Below, piece after piece: positions 27,461 to 36,140 of a stretch of 64,000 nucleotides of DNA. The DNA comes from Streptomyces sp. RerS4 (GTDB taxonomy: Bacteria > Actinomycetota > Actinomycetes > Streptomycetales > Streptomycetaceae), in NCBI RefSeq assembly GCF_023515955.1, contig NZ_CP097322.1, positions 2,358,001 to 2,422,000 of the forward strand, given 5' to 3'. The notes under the pieces are model-generated. The model was not told the origin of the DNA. It searched no databases and saw only the letters and a list, made by a program, of their open reading frames with translations. A program made the position numbers and the translations under genes. Each line of letters opens with the position of its first letter. Position 1 is the first letter of the stretch.

Positions 27461-29122
27461 ATGGCCGGACTGCGTCTTGGGCCACTGCTGCGCTACGTCG
27501 ACTGGGACACGGGCGGTCGCGCCACCGTATGGGTGGAGGCCGACCGCCCGTGCACGGCCGAAGTGCGCTGCGCCGACGAGGCGGGCGGCACCGCCCACAC
27601 CTTCCAGATCGCCGGTCACCACTACGCGCTGATACCGGTCACGGGCCTGACGCCGGGCACCACCACCGCCTACGAGGTACTGCTCGACGGGACCCTGGTG
27701 TGGCCCGCCTCCGACTGCCGCTTCCCGCCGAGCACCATCACCACCCCGGCGGTGGGCGGCGGCCCCGGCCGGCCGACCCCCGGGCCGCGCATCACGTTCG
27801 GCTCCTGCCGCCAGGCCGCGCCCCCGGCCGACCGGCGCGGACCGCACGGCGTCGACGCCCTCGACACCCTCGCGGCCCGGCTCGCCGCCGAGCCGGGCGC
27901 CCCGCGACCGGACGTCCTGCTGCTGCTCGGCGACCAGGTCTACGCCGACCACCTGTCCCGCGAGACCAGACGGTGGCTGGCGGCCCGCCGCGACCTGCGG
28001 GAGGCGCCGGGCGCGCAGGTCGCGGACTACGAGGAGTACACCCGCCTCTACGACGAGTCCTGGCTCGATCCCGAGATCCGCTGGCTGCTGTCGACGGTGC
28101 CGAGCCTGCACATGTTCGACGACCACGACGTCATCGACGACTGGAACACGAGCGCCGCCTGGCTGGCCGAGATGCGGGCGACGCCGTGGTGGTCGGAGCG
28201 GATCCTCAGCGGGCTGATGTCGTACTGGGTGTACCAACACCTCGGCAACCTCTCCCCCGACGAACTCGACTCCGACCCCTTGTACGCGGCGGTCCGCTCC
28301 ACCCCGGACGGCACGGACGCGCTGCGCGCCTTCGCCGCCGCGGCGGACGCCGATCCGAGCTGCGTGCGCTGGAGTTACCGGCGCGACTTCGGGCGCACGC
28401 GGCTGCTGATGGTCGACACCCGGGCCGCCCGGGTGCTGGCCGAAGGCGACCGGGCCATGCTCGACCCGGCCGAGTGGCTCTGGCTCCGGGAGAACGCGCT
28501 CGCGGGCCACGGCGGATACGACCACCTGCTGATCGGCTCCTCCCTGCCGTGGCTGATGCCGCCGCTGATCCATGACGCCGAGGTGTGGAACGCCGCGCTG
28601 TGCCGGGGCGATCGGGGGCCGCGGTGGGCGCGGATCGGGGAGGACCTGCGGCGGCGCAGCGATCTGGAGCACTGGGCGGCGTTCCCGACGTCGTTCGCGG
28701 CGTTGAGCGACCTGATCGAGGAGGTGGGGACGGGCCCGAGAGCCCCGGCGACGGTTTGCGTCCTGTCCGGGGACGTACACCACGCGTATGTGGCCGAGCC
28801 CCGAATACCCAGTACCGCCCGGGTGTTCCAGCTGACCTGTTCCCCGGTGCACAACTCCATCCACACGGCGGTCAAGTGGGGCTTCCGGCTGGGCTGGTCA
28901 CGGCTGGGCCGCTGGCTGGGGCGCGGCTTCTCCCGCCACGGGCGGACGGGCCGGCCGCCGCTGAGCTGGCGGCGTACGGACGGCCCGTGGTTCGGCAACC
29001 AGCTGATGACGCTGGCCCTGACGGGCCGTGAAGCCCGGCTGCGCCTGGACCAGGCACGACGGCGCGGATCGAGGGCGCGGCTGGTCACGGTCCTGGACCG
29101 GGAGCTGACCGAAGCGGAGTAG
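27461..29122 (+). CDS. PhoD-like alkaline phosphatase/metallophosphoesterase
   Basis: 553 residues from ATG 27461, behind GGAGGGGGAG. The metallophosphoesterase blocks are present in order: FGSCRQ, LLLLGDQVYAD, FDDHDVIDDWN and CVLSGDVHHAY. A beta-sandwich N-terminal domain precedes the catalytic core. There is no signal peptide, unlike secreted PhoD phosphatases, so it is probably cytosolic. These enzymes need Ca2+/Fe3+ and cleave phosphomonoesters or diesters; substrate unknown. The DedA-family gene follows 44 bp downstream, so the two may be co-transcribed. Confidence 0.88.
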   Translation: MAGLRLGPLLRYVDWDTGGRATVWVEADRPCTAEVRCADEAGGTAHTFQIAGHHYALIPVTGLTPGTTTAYEVLLDGTLVWPASDCRFPPSTITTPAVGGGPGRPTPGPRITFGSCRQAAPPADRRGPHGVDALDTLAARLAAEPGAPRPDVLLLLGDQVYADHLSRETRRWLAARRDLREAPGAQVADYEEYTRLYDESWLDPEIRWLLSTVPSLHMFDDHDVIDDWNTSAAWLAEMRATPWWSERILSGLMSYWVYQHLGNLSPDELDSDPLYAAVRSTPDGTDALRAFAAAADADPSCVRWSYRRDFGRTRLLMVDTRAARVLAEGDRAMLDPAEWLWLRENALAGHGGYDHLLIGSSLPWLMPPLIHDAEVWNAALCRGDRGPRWARIGEDLRRRSDLEHWAAFPTSFAALSDLIEEVGTGPRAPATVCVLSGDVHHAYVAEPRIPSTARVFQLTCSPVHNSIHTAVKWGFRLGWSRLGRWLGRGFSRHGRTGRPPLSWRRTDGPWFGNQLMTLALTGREARLRLDQARRRGSRARLVTVLDRELTEAE

Positions 29123-29166
29123 GGCGGGGTGGGGGGTGGGGGTCGACTCCGCCGGGCGTACGCTGT

Positions 29167-29847
29167 ATGGCTGTCAAGCCGCCCCTGCCGCTCCCCGCGA
29201 CGACGCGGCGCTTCGGACTGGGGAGTCCCGCCTTGCTTGAGACTCTGGGGTCGCTGACCGCGAGCCCCTGGATCTACGCCGTGGTGGCGCTGTCCATCCT
29301 GCTCGACGTGTTCCTGCCGGTGCTGCCGAGCGGGGTCCTGGTCATCACCGCGGCGGCCACGGCGGCCGCCACCGCCGGGACGACCGCGCCGGTTCCGAAC
29401 ACCATGGCGCTGCTGGTCATCGCCGCGTCCTCGTCGGTCCTGGGCGACATGGCGGCGTACCGGCTGGCCCGGCACGGCGGCGCGCGACTGGACCGCGTCA
29501 TCGCCCGCTCGCGCCGGCTGACCCGGGCCCACGAACGCCTCGGTACGGCGCTGGCGCGCGGCGGCGGCGCCCTCGTCGTCCTGGCCCGCTTCGCCCCGGC
29601 CGGCCGCTCGGTGGTGTCGCTGGGCGCGGGCAAGACCCGGCGCACGGTGCGCGAGTTCCTGCCCTGGTCGGTCCTGGCCGGGATCACGTGGGCGAGCTAC
29701 AGCGTGGCCCTGGGCTACTTCGGCACCCAGTGGCTGGGGGCGACCTGGCTGGGCCCGGCCGTCTCCCTGATCGCCCTCTTCGCAGCGGGCTCCCTGGCCG
29801 CCTACCTCATCCGCCGCCCCCCACCCACCCCCACACCGGCCACCTGA
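29167..29847 (+). CDS. DedA/VTT-domain membrane protein
   Basis: 226 residues with five or six membrane segments. The conserved re-entrant loop stretch VVLARFAPAGRSVVSLGAG matches the FxRFxPxxR-type motif of the DedA/SNARE-associated family, whose members are lipid scramblases in the inner membrane, notably for undecaprenyl phosphate and phosphatidylethanolamine recycling. The C-terminus is a short Pro/Thr-rich tail. It may be translated with the upstream PhoD-like gene. The start at 29167 has no clear ribosome site; 29234 is an alternative. Confidence 0.82.
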   Translation: MAVKPPLPLPATTRRFGLGSPALLETLGSLTASPWIYAVVALSILLDVFLPVLPSGVLVITAAATAAATAGTTAPVPNTMALLVIAASSSVLGDMAAYRLARHGGARLDRVIARSRRLTRAHERLGTALARGGGALVVLARFAPAGRSVVSLGAGKTRRTVREFLPWSVLAGITWASYSVALGYFGTQWLGATWLGPAVSLIALFAAGSLAAYLIRRPPPTPTPAT

Positions 29848-30231
29848 CCCACCCGCTGCCCCGACCGCACGCCTACCCCGCCCACCAACCGGCGCGAGCG
29901 CCCAACGGCCGCCACGTCACTCGCCGACCGACGCGGATCCCCGACCGGCACCTCCCGTCCTGGCGACCGACAACCGGCGGCTGAGCCGGGTCGATCCCCC
30001 GCCGCCGGCCCGAGTCGCCCGCCGACCGGCGCGGATCCCCGGCACTGCCACGCCCCGGCCCCCGGCAGCCACCCGGATCGCCCGGGTGGGTCAGTGTGGT
30101 CACCCGTTCACCCGGCAGCGATCGCCGTCCGCCGGCAGGGCTTCTAGCGTCCAGAGCACGGCACGCAACCGAATCCGCGTCACATCCGTGCCCTGGCCGC
30201 GTCGTTTCGAGGAGCCCGAGGAGTCATCTCC
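29848..30231. other. Gene-free region with degenerate GC repeats
   Basis: 384 bp with no convincing gene. Two related segments occur: GCCGACCGACGCGGATCCCC (about 29923) and GCCGACCGGCGCGGATCCCC (about 30013). I see no clear promoter, though one must lie near 30130-30230 for the following gene. Confidence 0.5.
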
Positions 30232-30726
30232 ATGTCCCCCACGCGCTACCGGCACCGCCTGACAGGGATCGCCGCCGCGACACTCGTCGTCGCGGCCGTC
30301 ACCCCCGCCACCCTGGCCTCCGCCGCCCCGTCCGCCTCCGTCTCGCCCGGCACCGTCGCCCCCGGAGGCCGCGTCAGCCTCAACGTCACGGGCTGCGGCA
30401 CCAAGACCGGCCGGGCCTCCTCCGCCCTCTTCGGCGACGTCTGGCTGACCCCGGGCAACCTGGAGGCCACCAACCTCTTCGGCTCCGCCACCGTCTCCCG
30501 CAACGCCGCCACCGGCACGTACCCCGTCACCTTCGAGTGCGGCGGCACCGGCGGCCAGCGCGTCACCGTCTCGCTCCAGGTCTCCCCCGGCGCCGCCCGC
30601 GGCGGCCTCGGCGGCAGCGTCGACTCGATGAGCCCGACCCAGATCGCCCTGGGCGGCTTCCTCACGGCCGGCGCCCTCGGCACCGGCGCCTGGCTCCTAC
30701 GCCGCCGCACCGCATCCGCCCGCTGA
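30232..30726 (+). CDS. Small secreted, membrane-anchored protein
   Basis: 164 residues. Signal peptide (ATLVVAAVTPATLASAAPS, cleavage near residue 33), an Ig-like extracellular domain with two cysteines (TGCGTKTG and FECGGTGG) and a C-terminal transmembrane helix followed by RRRTASAR, giving a wall-facing anchored protein. The pattern resembles small Streptomyces surface proteins with no known role. A ribosome site GAGGAG-x-CCGAGGAG lies upstream. Confidence 0.8.
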   Translation: MSPTRYRHRLTGIAAATLVVAAVTPATLASAAPSASVSPGTVAPGGRVSLNVTGCGTKTGRASSALFGDVWLTPGNLEATNLFGSATVSRNAATGTYPVTFECGGTGGQRVTVSLQVSPGAARGGLGGSVDSMSPTQIALGGFLTAGALGTGAWLLRRRTASAR

Positions 30727-30755
30727 CGGCCCCCGCCCGCCGGACGGCCGGCCGC

Positions 30756-30983
30756 TCAGGCGGCGGGCACCCGCTGCCCCCGTACCTGAACCCCGTCGAG
30801 CAGCAGCCGGGTCGCCTCGGCGACGGCGTCCACCGCCGCCTCGAACACCTCCTGGTTGTGCGCGGCGGGCACCCGGAACCCGGACACCTTCCGTACGTAC
30901 TGGAGCGCGGCCGCGCGGATCTCCTCCTCCGTGGCCTTCTCGGGGATGGCGGGCGGACGCAGCGTCTTAATGGAACGGCACAT
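30756..30983 (-). CDS. DUF2277 family small protein
   Basis: 75 residues beginning MCRSIKTLRPP and containing EEEIRAAALQYVRKVSGFRVP, the conserved signature I recall for DUF2277. The N-terminal cysteine and the helix with conserved Y-V-R-K-V-S-G-F suggest nucleic acid or protein binding, but the function is unknown. It lies on the same strand as, and 7 bp downstream of, the next membrane gene; the two probably form an operon. Confidence 0.85.
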   Translation of the reverse strand: MCRSIKTLRPPAIPEKATEEEIRAAALQYVRKVSGFRVPAAHNQEVFEAAVDAVAEATRLLLDGVQVRGQRVPAA

Positions 30984-30990
30984 ACCTCCA

Positions 30991-31635
30991 CTATGGCGCG
31001 GCGGGCGGCAGCTCGGCCCCGGAAAGCTTCAGAATCAGTCCGGCTTGCAGCCGTCCCCGCAACAGCGGGTCGGTGATCTCCTCCAGCAGGCCGATCGCCT
31101 GCTGCGTGTTCTCGGCGGCCCGACGGTCCTCGCGCAGGGCGGCCGTCTGCGCCGCCATGTGCCGCAGGGCGACATCGGCCCGGCGGTGGAACAGCTGCCC
31201 GACGAGGGTGACGACCAGCCCGACGGAGCTGGTCACGACCCCGACGTACATGTCCCCCGCGCTCTCCGCCTTCCATACCGCGAGGGCGACCCCGAAGAGC
31301 AGGATGGCCGCGCCGGCCCCGGCGAAGCGCTGGCTGGTCGCGAAGCTGCTGCGCGCCTGGGCCAGCCCGTAGGCGTAGTACTCGACGAGGATCGGCGTGA
31401 AGTCGTCCCGCCGGTCCACCGGTTCGGCGTCGGCCCCGTGCCTGCCGGCGTCCAGGAACCGCGGATCCGCCGGCGCCGCCCCGGGGGCGGCGACCCCCAC
31501 CCCCTCCAGCAGCCGCGCCCGCTCCTCGTCCCGACGCCGCTCGAACCGGACGCCGCGCAACCACTCCGCACCCACGAGCCCGGCGGCCGCCACCCCCGCC
31601 CCGACCCCGACCACCCACTCCCCGATCGCGACCAT
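30991..31635 (-). CDS. TRADD-N-associated membrane-domain protein
   Basis: 214 residues from ATG 31635 (ATG 31659 is an alternative). It has one N-terminal membrane helix, a charged region (RRRDEERARLLEG), a central segment FTPILVEYYAYGLAQA followed by two membrane helices, and a C-terminal alpha-helical part rich in conserved Arg/Asp (EDRRAAENTQQAIGLLEEI). The central membrane pair resembles the TRADD-N-associated membrane domain found in NTPase and conflict systems. Here no partner NTPase is adjacent, so a defence role is only a suggestion. Confidence 0.65.
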   Translation of the reverse strand: MVAIGEWVVGVGAGVAAAGLVGAEWLRGVRFERRRDEERARLLEGVGVAAPGAAPADPRFLDAGRHGADAEPVDRRDDFTPILVEYYAYGLAQARSSFATSQRFAGAGAAILLFGVALAVWKAESAGDMYVGVVTSSVGLVVTLVGQLFHRRADVALRHMAAQTAALREDRRAAENTQQAIGLLEEITDPLLRGRLQAGLILKLSGAELPPAAP

Positions 31636-31761
31636 CCCGACCACCCCCCAAGAGGGCATCCCCACCCCACCACCCGAACAACCGCGCCTCTGATGCGGCC
31701 CCGTGCCCCGGAACCTAGACTGACGAAGACCCGAATTGCCCGGGATGAGGGAGTACGCACC

Positions 31762-31836
31762 ATGGCCAAACGAGGAAACAAGCGCCGCGCCCGCAAGAAG
31801 AAGAAGGCCAACCACGGCAAGCGCCCCAACGCCTGA
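31762..31836 (+). CDS. Ribosomal protein bL37 (24 residues)
   Basis: The 24-residue lysine/arginine-rich peptide starts MAKRGNKRRARKKKKAN and ends RPNA, and I recognise it as the actinobacterial large-subunit protein bL37, a small protein that sits on 23S rRNA. The start at 31762 has a GAGGGAG site. The gene is shorter than most gene-finding cut-offs and is missed in many annotations. It is followed by a terminator at 31865. It is the last chromosomal gene before the integrated elements. Confidence 0.88.
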   Translation: MAKRGNKRRARKKKKANHGKRPNA

Positions 31837-31864
31837 CCGCCCGCGCTTCCGCCCACAGACACAC

Positions 31865-31901
31865 AAAGGGCCCCCGACCGGATTCCCGGTCGGGGGCCTT
31901 T
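31865..31901 (+). terminator. Terminator after bL37
   Basis: AAAGG then CCCCCGACCGG pairs with CCGGTCGGGGGCCTTT (31886-31901), with one bulged base and a TTT end. It ends bL37 transcription and directly abuts the tRNA-derived att copy. Confidence 0.85.
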
Positions 31902-31949
31902 CACTGGTGGGCGCGGACGGTTTCGAACCGCCGACATCTGCTTTGTAAG
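31902..31949 (-). other. att copy A (3' half of tRNA-Val, original chromosomal end)
   Basis: A 48-bp sequence identical to 36141-36188 and 51199-51246. Read on the minus strand it is the anticodon loop to CCA end of tRNA-Val(TAC) plus 3 flanking bases. Here the 5' half of the tRNA is absent. It marks the left end of element 1. Confidence 0.9.
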
Positions 31950-32036
31950 CTCGCCCAGGCTCCTGACTCGGCAGGCGGGCACCTGGCCTCGACTGGCTTT
32001 CGGGACCGCTCGCGGCCGCTCACGTCCACCCTCGTT

Positions 32037-32056
32037 GATGTCACTCGCGGATGTCA
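32037..32056 (+). other. Integrase arm-type site pair, left end of element 1
   Basis: GATGTCA occurs at 32037-32043 and 32050-32056, 13 bp apart, the same pair and spacing as at 36087-36106. The position 88 bp inside core A fits an arm site for the element 1 integrase. Confidence 0.6.
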
Positions 32057-32174
32057 GACACAAGGTCCGTGCGCGGCCTGTGCTCCCGTGCCCTCTTGCG
32101 CGGTCATCGCGCTGCCCGCACCGTGGGGAAAGTGCAGCTCGGCGTTTGACCACGCAGGGGGAGGGCGACGCATA

Positions 32175-32780
32175 GTGAGTTCTGCGACCCAATGGGCCAC
32201 CACGACTTTCGGTGACGTAGCTAGCCGACTGGCCGAGACCATTCCGGCCTGCCTGGTCGAAGCTCATGCACGGGCGCGTCACGCCCACGAAGGCGTTCAC
32301 ACTCAGACCTTGGAGGCGTACGGCCACGGGCTCCACGCAGCGCAGTACGAGGCGCTCGCTGCTGGCCTGGCACCGTTCGACGGGGCGAGCTTCCGTCGGT
32401 TACAAGGCCGCACGGTGGCGATCATCGGCGGCAATGCGATCTACCCGATCCGCTACGCCAAGAAAGATGTCCCGGTCACGGAGGCGCGACTCCGGAAGGC
32501 CGTCGGCTTCCGCGCCGACCTCATTCGTCGCCACGGCCCGGAGCCGATGCAGCAAACACTCGACCTCGGCCTGGACGAGTTGGACGAGGAGCACGTCCAT
32601 CCGGACTTGGCCCTCCTGTCGCCCGACATACGCCTGATCATCGTGGCCTACGCCTGTTCCATGGAGCGCGGCGTCATGCGAATCGAGTGGGGTTCGGCTG
32701 AGCTACGCCGGGATGACGGTTACCTCATCTGGCACCACCACGAGCCGCTCCACCCGCCGGCCGCTCCCCGCGCTGCCTAA
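32175..32780 (+). CDS. Element 1 protein of unknown function
   Basis: 201 residues from GTG 32175, with GGGGGAGG ten bases upstream; a longer reading from 32088 lacks a ribosome site. It looks soluble and mixed alpha/beta, with segments ATQWATTTFGDVASRL, LQGRTVAIIGGNAIYPIRYA and LIIVAYACSMERGVMRIEWG, and ends in a His-rich stretch (WHHHEPLHPP). No known motif was recognised. It is the first gene inside element 1 and has clean codon use for a real gene. Confidence 0.7.
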   Translation: MSSATQWATTTFGDVASRLAETIPACLVEAHARARHAHEGVHTQTLEAYGHGLHAAQYEALAAGLAPFDGASFRRLQGRTVAIIGGNAIYPIRYAKKDVPVTEARLRKAVGFRADLIRRHGPEPMQQTLDLGLDELDEEHVHPDLALLSPDIRLIIVAYACSMERGVMRIEWGSAELRRDDGYLIWHHHEPLHPPAAPRAA

Positions 32781-33211
32781 CCCGCTCCCCCTTGGGACCC
32801 CGACTCACGCCGGGGCCCCAAGGAGGCGTCAGCCCGCGTAGTCGTGGTAGTCACGGGGTCGTAGCCGTGGTTGCAGGCGGGGCAGAGGGTGAGGTCATCC
32901 GGGTCGTCGGAGTACGGGTTGAACCGTGCTGCCCTCGGGATCAGGACAGCGGTGCCGACCGGCAGCCACCACACCGGCTCTGCCATCCACGGTGGAAACT
33001 GGTCGCTATGCCACGCACGGCTCCCCAACTCGGCGGACGCCATGAGCTTGGGAATCACCGATCTTGTAGACGCCGCTTCTCGGGTGACCAGCGGAAATGG
33101 GTGCCCAGGGAGAACCTTGGGGCTCGCCCTGGCACCCGCCGTTGACCGCTGCTCCCTGCCCTGTCTGGCACGCGAGTCCTTCTGATCCGTAGCTCTAGCG
33201 AGATCGGTCAC
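32777..33211 (-). CDS. Uncertain small protein in element 1
   Basis: 144 residues reading convergently with the previous gene (4-bp overlap of the ends). It contains a possible zinc pair LCPACNHGYDP and a Trp-rich stretch PPWMAEPVWWLPVG. No family was recognised, and the start is uncertain. It shares the 19-bp DNA sequence CGCCATGAGCTTGGGAATC with element 2 (36737-36755). Confidence 0.35.
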   Translation of the reverse strand: MTDLARATDQKDSRARQGREQRSTAGARASPKVLPGHPFPLVTREAASTRSVIPKLMASAELGSRAWHSDQFPPWMAEPVWWLPVGTAVLIPRAARFNPYSDDPDDLTLCPACNHGYDPVTTTTTRADASLGPRRESGSQGGAG

Positions 33212-33454
33212 GTGAGGTCATACAGGCCGCCCGGAAGTCCCTGAGGGCCTGTACTGGGCGCTGCCGGTTGCTGGGGTTGCTGTACTTCGCTGCGGTACGG
33301 CAGCTGCCCGAGGGCTCCGGAGATGTAGTGGCATCGGGCCGTTCATCCCGGCTCCGCTGAGAGGCCGTTCAGCTCTCGGACCAGCCTGAGGCCCTTACGC
33401 GTCAGAGCCTCCGGCCGTATGTTCCCTCCTGACAGATACATGATAGGCGGGGGC

Positions 33455-34000
33455 ATGTCAGGACAACTATTCACCTTGATCGGTGTGCTCGTCGGCGCGG
33501 TTGCGTCGTACATCGGTGGAGCCCTGACGGAGAGATCTCGGTGGCGGCGTCAACTTTCCACACGGTGGGACGAACGTCGCCTGGAGTGCTATCTCCGGTA
33601 TGCCGACGCGGTCAAGAGGTTCACCTCGCTGGCAGGTCGTATGGCTGCAGGCAAGGGACTCTTCGACCTGCCCCAGCCACTCGCCAGGGAGGCCGGCCTG
33701 GAGCTGCTGGCCGAAGCTGAGCTTGAGCGTGGCTATGCGTTCGAAGCCGTGCTCCTTATGGGAGACGCGGAATCCATCTCGGCAGCCAGATCGCTACAGC
33801 GGCGCGCCTGGGTACTGGAACAGTTCGTTCGAGACATGCGCCCAGGTACGTCAGACGACTGGATGAGGGCGTTCCGGGAGTTTCAGGAGAAGCGTGATGA
33901 GTTCTACATTGCCGCACGCAACAGCCTCGGCGTCCATGCAGAGTTCCGGCTGCGATCCGAAGATCCAGCCATCCTCAGCCCGGACACCCGCCACTTGTAG
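33455..34000 (+). CDS. Membrane-anchored helical protein of element 1
   Basis: 181 residues from ATG 33455 (GGCGGGGG directly upstream; ATG 33440 is possible). One N-terminal transmembrane helix (LIGVLVGAVASYIGGALT) is followed by a cytosolic alpha-helical domain rich in Arg and Glu (RWRRQLSTRWDERRLECYLRY). This single-helix, helical-domain layout is common among small actinobacterial membrane proteins of unknown role. Its context, next to a membrane-anchored nuclease candidate, is noted but proves nothing. Confidence 0.7.
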   Translation: MSGQLFTLIGVLVGAVASYIGGALTERSRWRRQLSTRWDERRLECYLRYADAVKRFTSLAGRMAAGKGLFDLPQPLAREAGLELLAEAELERGYAFEAVLLMGDAESISAARSLQRRAWVLEQFVRDMRPGTSDDWMRAFREFQEKRDEFYIAARNSLGVHAEFRLRSEDPAILSPDTRHL

Positions 34001-34207
34001 CCACGTCTGGCCGGCGAACAGCACTCTTTCCAAGTCTGTTGGTGCAGGTCAGGGGCAGGCGCGGAAGCGTTCATCTGCGTTCATGGACGTGCCGGTGGCT
34101 CAGGCTGCTCGTGGCATGCACCGTGCTGAACGCCGCCGTACGAAGCTGAATGGGACGGAAACTGAGACGGGCGCTTCATGGGATGGCGGCGTCGATGTAC
34201 GTGATCT

Positions 34208-35029
34208 GTGAAAGCTCGTCGCAACGCCTTCACTCTAAGTAGGCTGCCTGGCGTGTCGACTGCTGACGAGATGCCTGAGATCCCGGAACCAGACGCCGTC
34301 CCGCTGACTCGCTGGGAACGCGTGGGGGCGTCGATGGCGGGGGTTCTCTTGGCTGGAGCTGGAACGGTTGCGGTCTTCGTATCGAGCAACCAGGCAGGCT
34401 CTGTCGCGCTGCTTCTCGCCGGAGCCGTCCTCTTGATCATGGCTATCAACGGGTCACCTCTCACGCGTGCTCGGTACCAGGATTACGAGGTGCTGATGGC
34501 CCGTCGCAGACATGCGGTAGCGGAGACCATCGAGCAGGAGGCACCCCAGGATGCGCGCCAAGCCCTTCAAGTCTTGAGTGCTATCGATCCGAGGTCATCT
34601 AATGACCCGTTTGTTGCCCGAGTGTCGGGAGCCGTCTATGAGCGGGAGGTAGCAGAACGCCTTTCGGCGTTGCATCCCGGCTCAGTCCTCAGGGGCGGCT
34701 TGGGTGACAGCGGCATCGACATCGTCCTGCAGACCGCTTCTGCCCGGATCGGCGTAAACGTCAAGGAGGGTCGATCCGTTTTGACGACCGCTGTGCTCCG
34801 CGCCGCAGTGCAGGCCGCCGTTCAAGTTCGTGACCACCGGGTTGCTCCTATCGACGCGTTGCTGCTCGTCACCAATCGGCCGCTGCCGCAAGACGTCGCA
34901 CGGCGGCTCAGGGAGGTGGCGAGCGCCGGCATACCTGTCGCTGTCGTGCGGTGGGTGGATGACCAGGACGATGACGCCCTTGAAGCCAAGGTGCAAGAGC
35001 TCACGTCGCGTATCAACCCGGCAAGCTGA
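34208..35029 (+). CDS. Membrane-anchored restriction-endonuclease-fold protein candidate
   Basis: 273 residues from GTG 34208; a GTG at 34253 is another start. Two transmembrane helices (VGASMAGVLLAGAGTVAVFV and AGSVALLLAGAVLLIMAING) precede a soluble domain with GGLGDSGIDIVLQTASARIGVNVKEG. The spacing D-x(n)-hydrophobic-x-V-K matches the PD-(D/E)xK restriction endonuclease-like core, as in Mrr-type proteins. The protein would place a nuclease domain on the membrane, an arrangement seen in some anti-phage proteins. The cofactor-binding residues are not fully certain from reading. Confidence 0.6.
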   Translation: MKARRNAFTLSRLPGVSTADEMPEIPEPDAVPLTRWERVGASMAGVLLAGAGTVAVFVSSNQAGSVALLLAGAVLLIMAINGSPLTRARYQDYEVLMARRRHAVAETIEQEAPQDARQALQVLSAIDPRSSNDPFVARVSGAVYEREVAERLSALHPGSVLRGGLGDSGIDIVLQTASARIGVNVKEGRSVLTTAVLRAAVQAAVQVRDHRVAPIDALLLVTNRPLPQDVARRLREVASAGIPVAVVRWVDDQDDDALEAKVQELTSRINPAS

Positions 35030-35089
35030 AATCGCCTTCTCGAGCCCTGAGTGGCTCCCAGCCAGACGGCGCCAGCCACAGCGCGCCCC

Positions 35090-35242
35090 AGCTGTCATCC
35101 CGTCTGCCGTCGACCCACACGAAGTGATAGCGGGGCAGGCTTCTGGCGCCCAGGTGGAGCGCCCTACTGGACGAACGACCTGGGCCCCAGAATCCTGGTC
35201 TGCTATGGCTTGCCTGGGTCGACGGCAGACGGGATGACAGCT
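35090..35242. repeat. 153-bp near-perfect palindrome (MITE-like)
   Basis: Arms AGCTGTCATCCCGTCTGC... (35090-35117) and their reverse complement (35215-35242) match for 28 bp without mismatch, and the pairing continues inward (for example TTCTGGCGCCCAGGT opposite ACCTGGGCCCCAGAA) to a loop near 35166. It lies 48 bp upstream of the remaining integrase sequence, in place of the lost N-terminus. It may be a miniature inverted-repeat element. Confidence 0.85.
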
Positions 35243-35289
35243 CCCCACCCCCACCACAAACCAACCTGCACCCGCTCGACCGGCCCCCG

Positions 35290-36075
35290 AAGCGCCGCGA
35301 GCTGCTCGCCAAGGTGGACCAGGGCGTGCCCGTGCCCACCCAGTCGGCCAAGCTCGCCGAGTGGCTGCCCTACTGGCTGGAGAACATCGTCCGGCCCCAT
35401 CGCAAGCGCACGACCTTCGCCAAGTACGAGACCCATGTCCGGCTCTACCTGGTGCCGTTGCTCGGGAAGAAGCGGCTGGAGTCCCTGAGCGTCGCCGACG
35501 TGCGTCGGGCCCTGGTGCAGCTGCAGAAGCGGACCAGCGCGGCTCCAAGGAGTCGCACCGGGTGCTGCGGACCGCTGTCGCCGCTGCCTGCCGCGAGGAG
35601 CTCGTCAGCCGGAACGTCGTCTCCCTGGTCGAGCTCGGGGCGAGGCGTACGACGATGACCCCAAGGGGCGCCGCCGCCGACCCTCCCCCTGCCCGGGATC
35701 TGTGTCGCTCCCCTGCGCTGGCAGCGGATGAAGCAGGCCGCCATGAGGGAGGCCGCCGGGGAGAAGTGGGAGGAGACCGGCTACGTGTTCACCACCCGGA
35801 CCGGACGGCCGATCGAGCCGCGGAACGTATACCGCTCCTTCACTCGAGTGGCCAAGGACGCCGGGATCCGAGTCGTCAGGTTGCACGACGCACGGCACGG
35901 GACCGCGACGCTGCTGACCGCCGCCGGCGTCCCGCCCAGGGTCGTGATGGAGATCCTCGGGCACTCGCAGATCGCCGTCACCATGAACGTCTACGCCCAC
36001 GTCGTCCAGGACACCCAGCGCGAGGCGGTCGGGCACATGGACAGGCTACTCAGGACCCGGCACGGCCGTTCCTGA
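35290..36075 (+). pseudogene. Broken tyrosine integrase of element 1
   Basis: Similar to the intact integrase at 49990-51138. The first about 46 residues are missing. Residues from KRRELLAKVDQG to LVQLQKRTSAA are in one frame (35290-35540), then a 1-bp loss shifts SKESHRVLRTAV to another frame. About 80 residues including the first catalytic Arg are deleted near 35640-35670. The C-terminal part, with RLHDARHG, GHSQIAVTMNVYAH and the catalytic Tyr, is readable to 36075. It is therefore inactive. Confidence 0.9.
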
Positions 36076-36086
36076 CCGTCCCCGTT

Positions 36087-36106
36087 GATGTCAGATGTAG
36101 ATGTCA
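36087..36106 (+). other. Integrase arm-type site pair, right end of element 1
   Basis: GATGTCA at 36087-36093 and 36100-36106, 13 bp apart, followed 34 bp later by core B. Matches the left pair at 32037-32056. Confidence 0.6.
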
Positions 36107-36138
36107 AAGGCCCCCCGCCATGATCGGCGGGGGGCCTT
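36107..36138 (+). terminator. Terminator at the element 1/element 2 junction
   Basis: Perfect 13-bp stem AAGGCCCCCCGCC/GGCGGGGGGCCTT with loop ATGATC, next to core B. The same loop and geometry, with compensatory stem changes, occur at 51165-51196. Confidence 0.85.
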
Positions 36139-36140
36139 CG

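Noticed and set aside
31902..31949. A second tRNA-Val gene at copy A (and at copy B)
   Set aside because: Only the 3' half is present. The sequence after TTTGTAAG does not supply the anticodon stem partner, D-arm or acceptor 5' strand.
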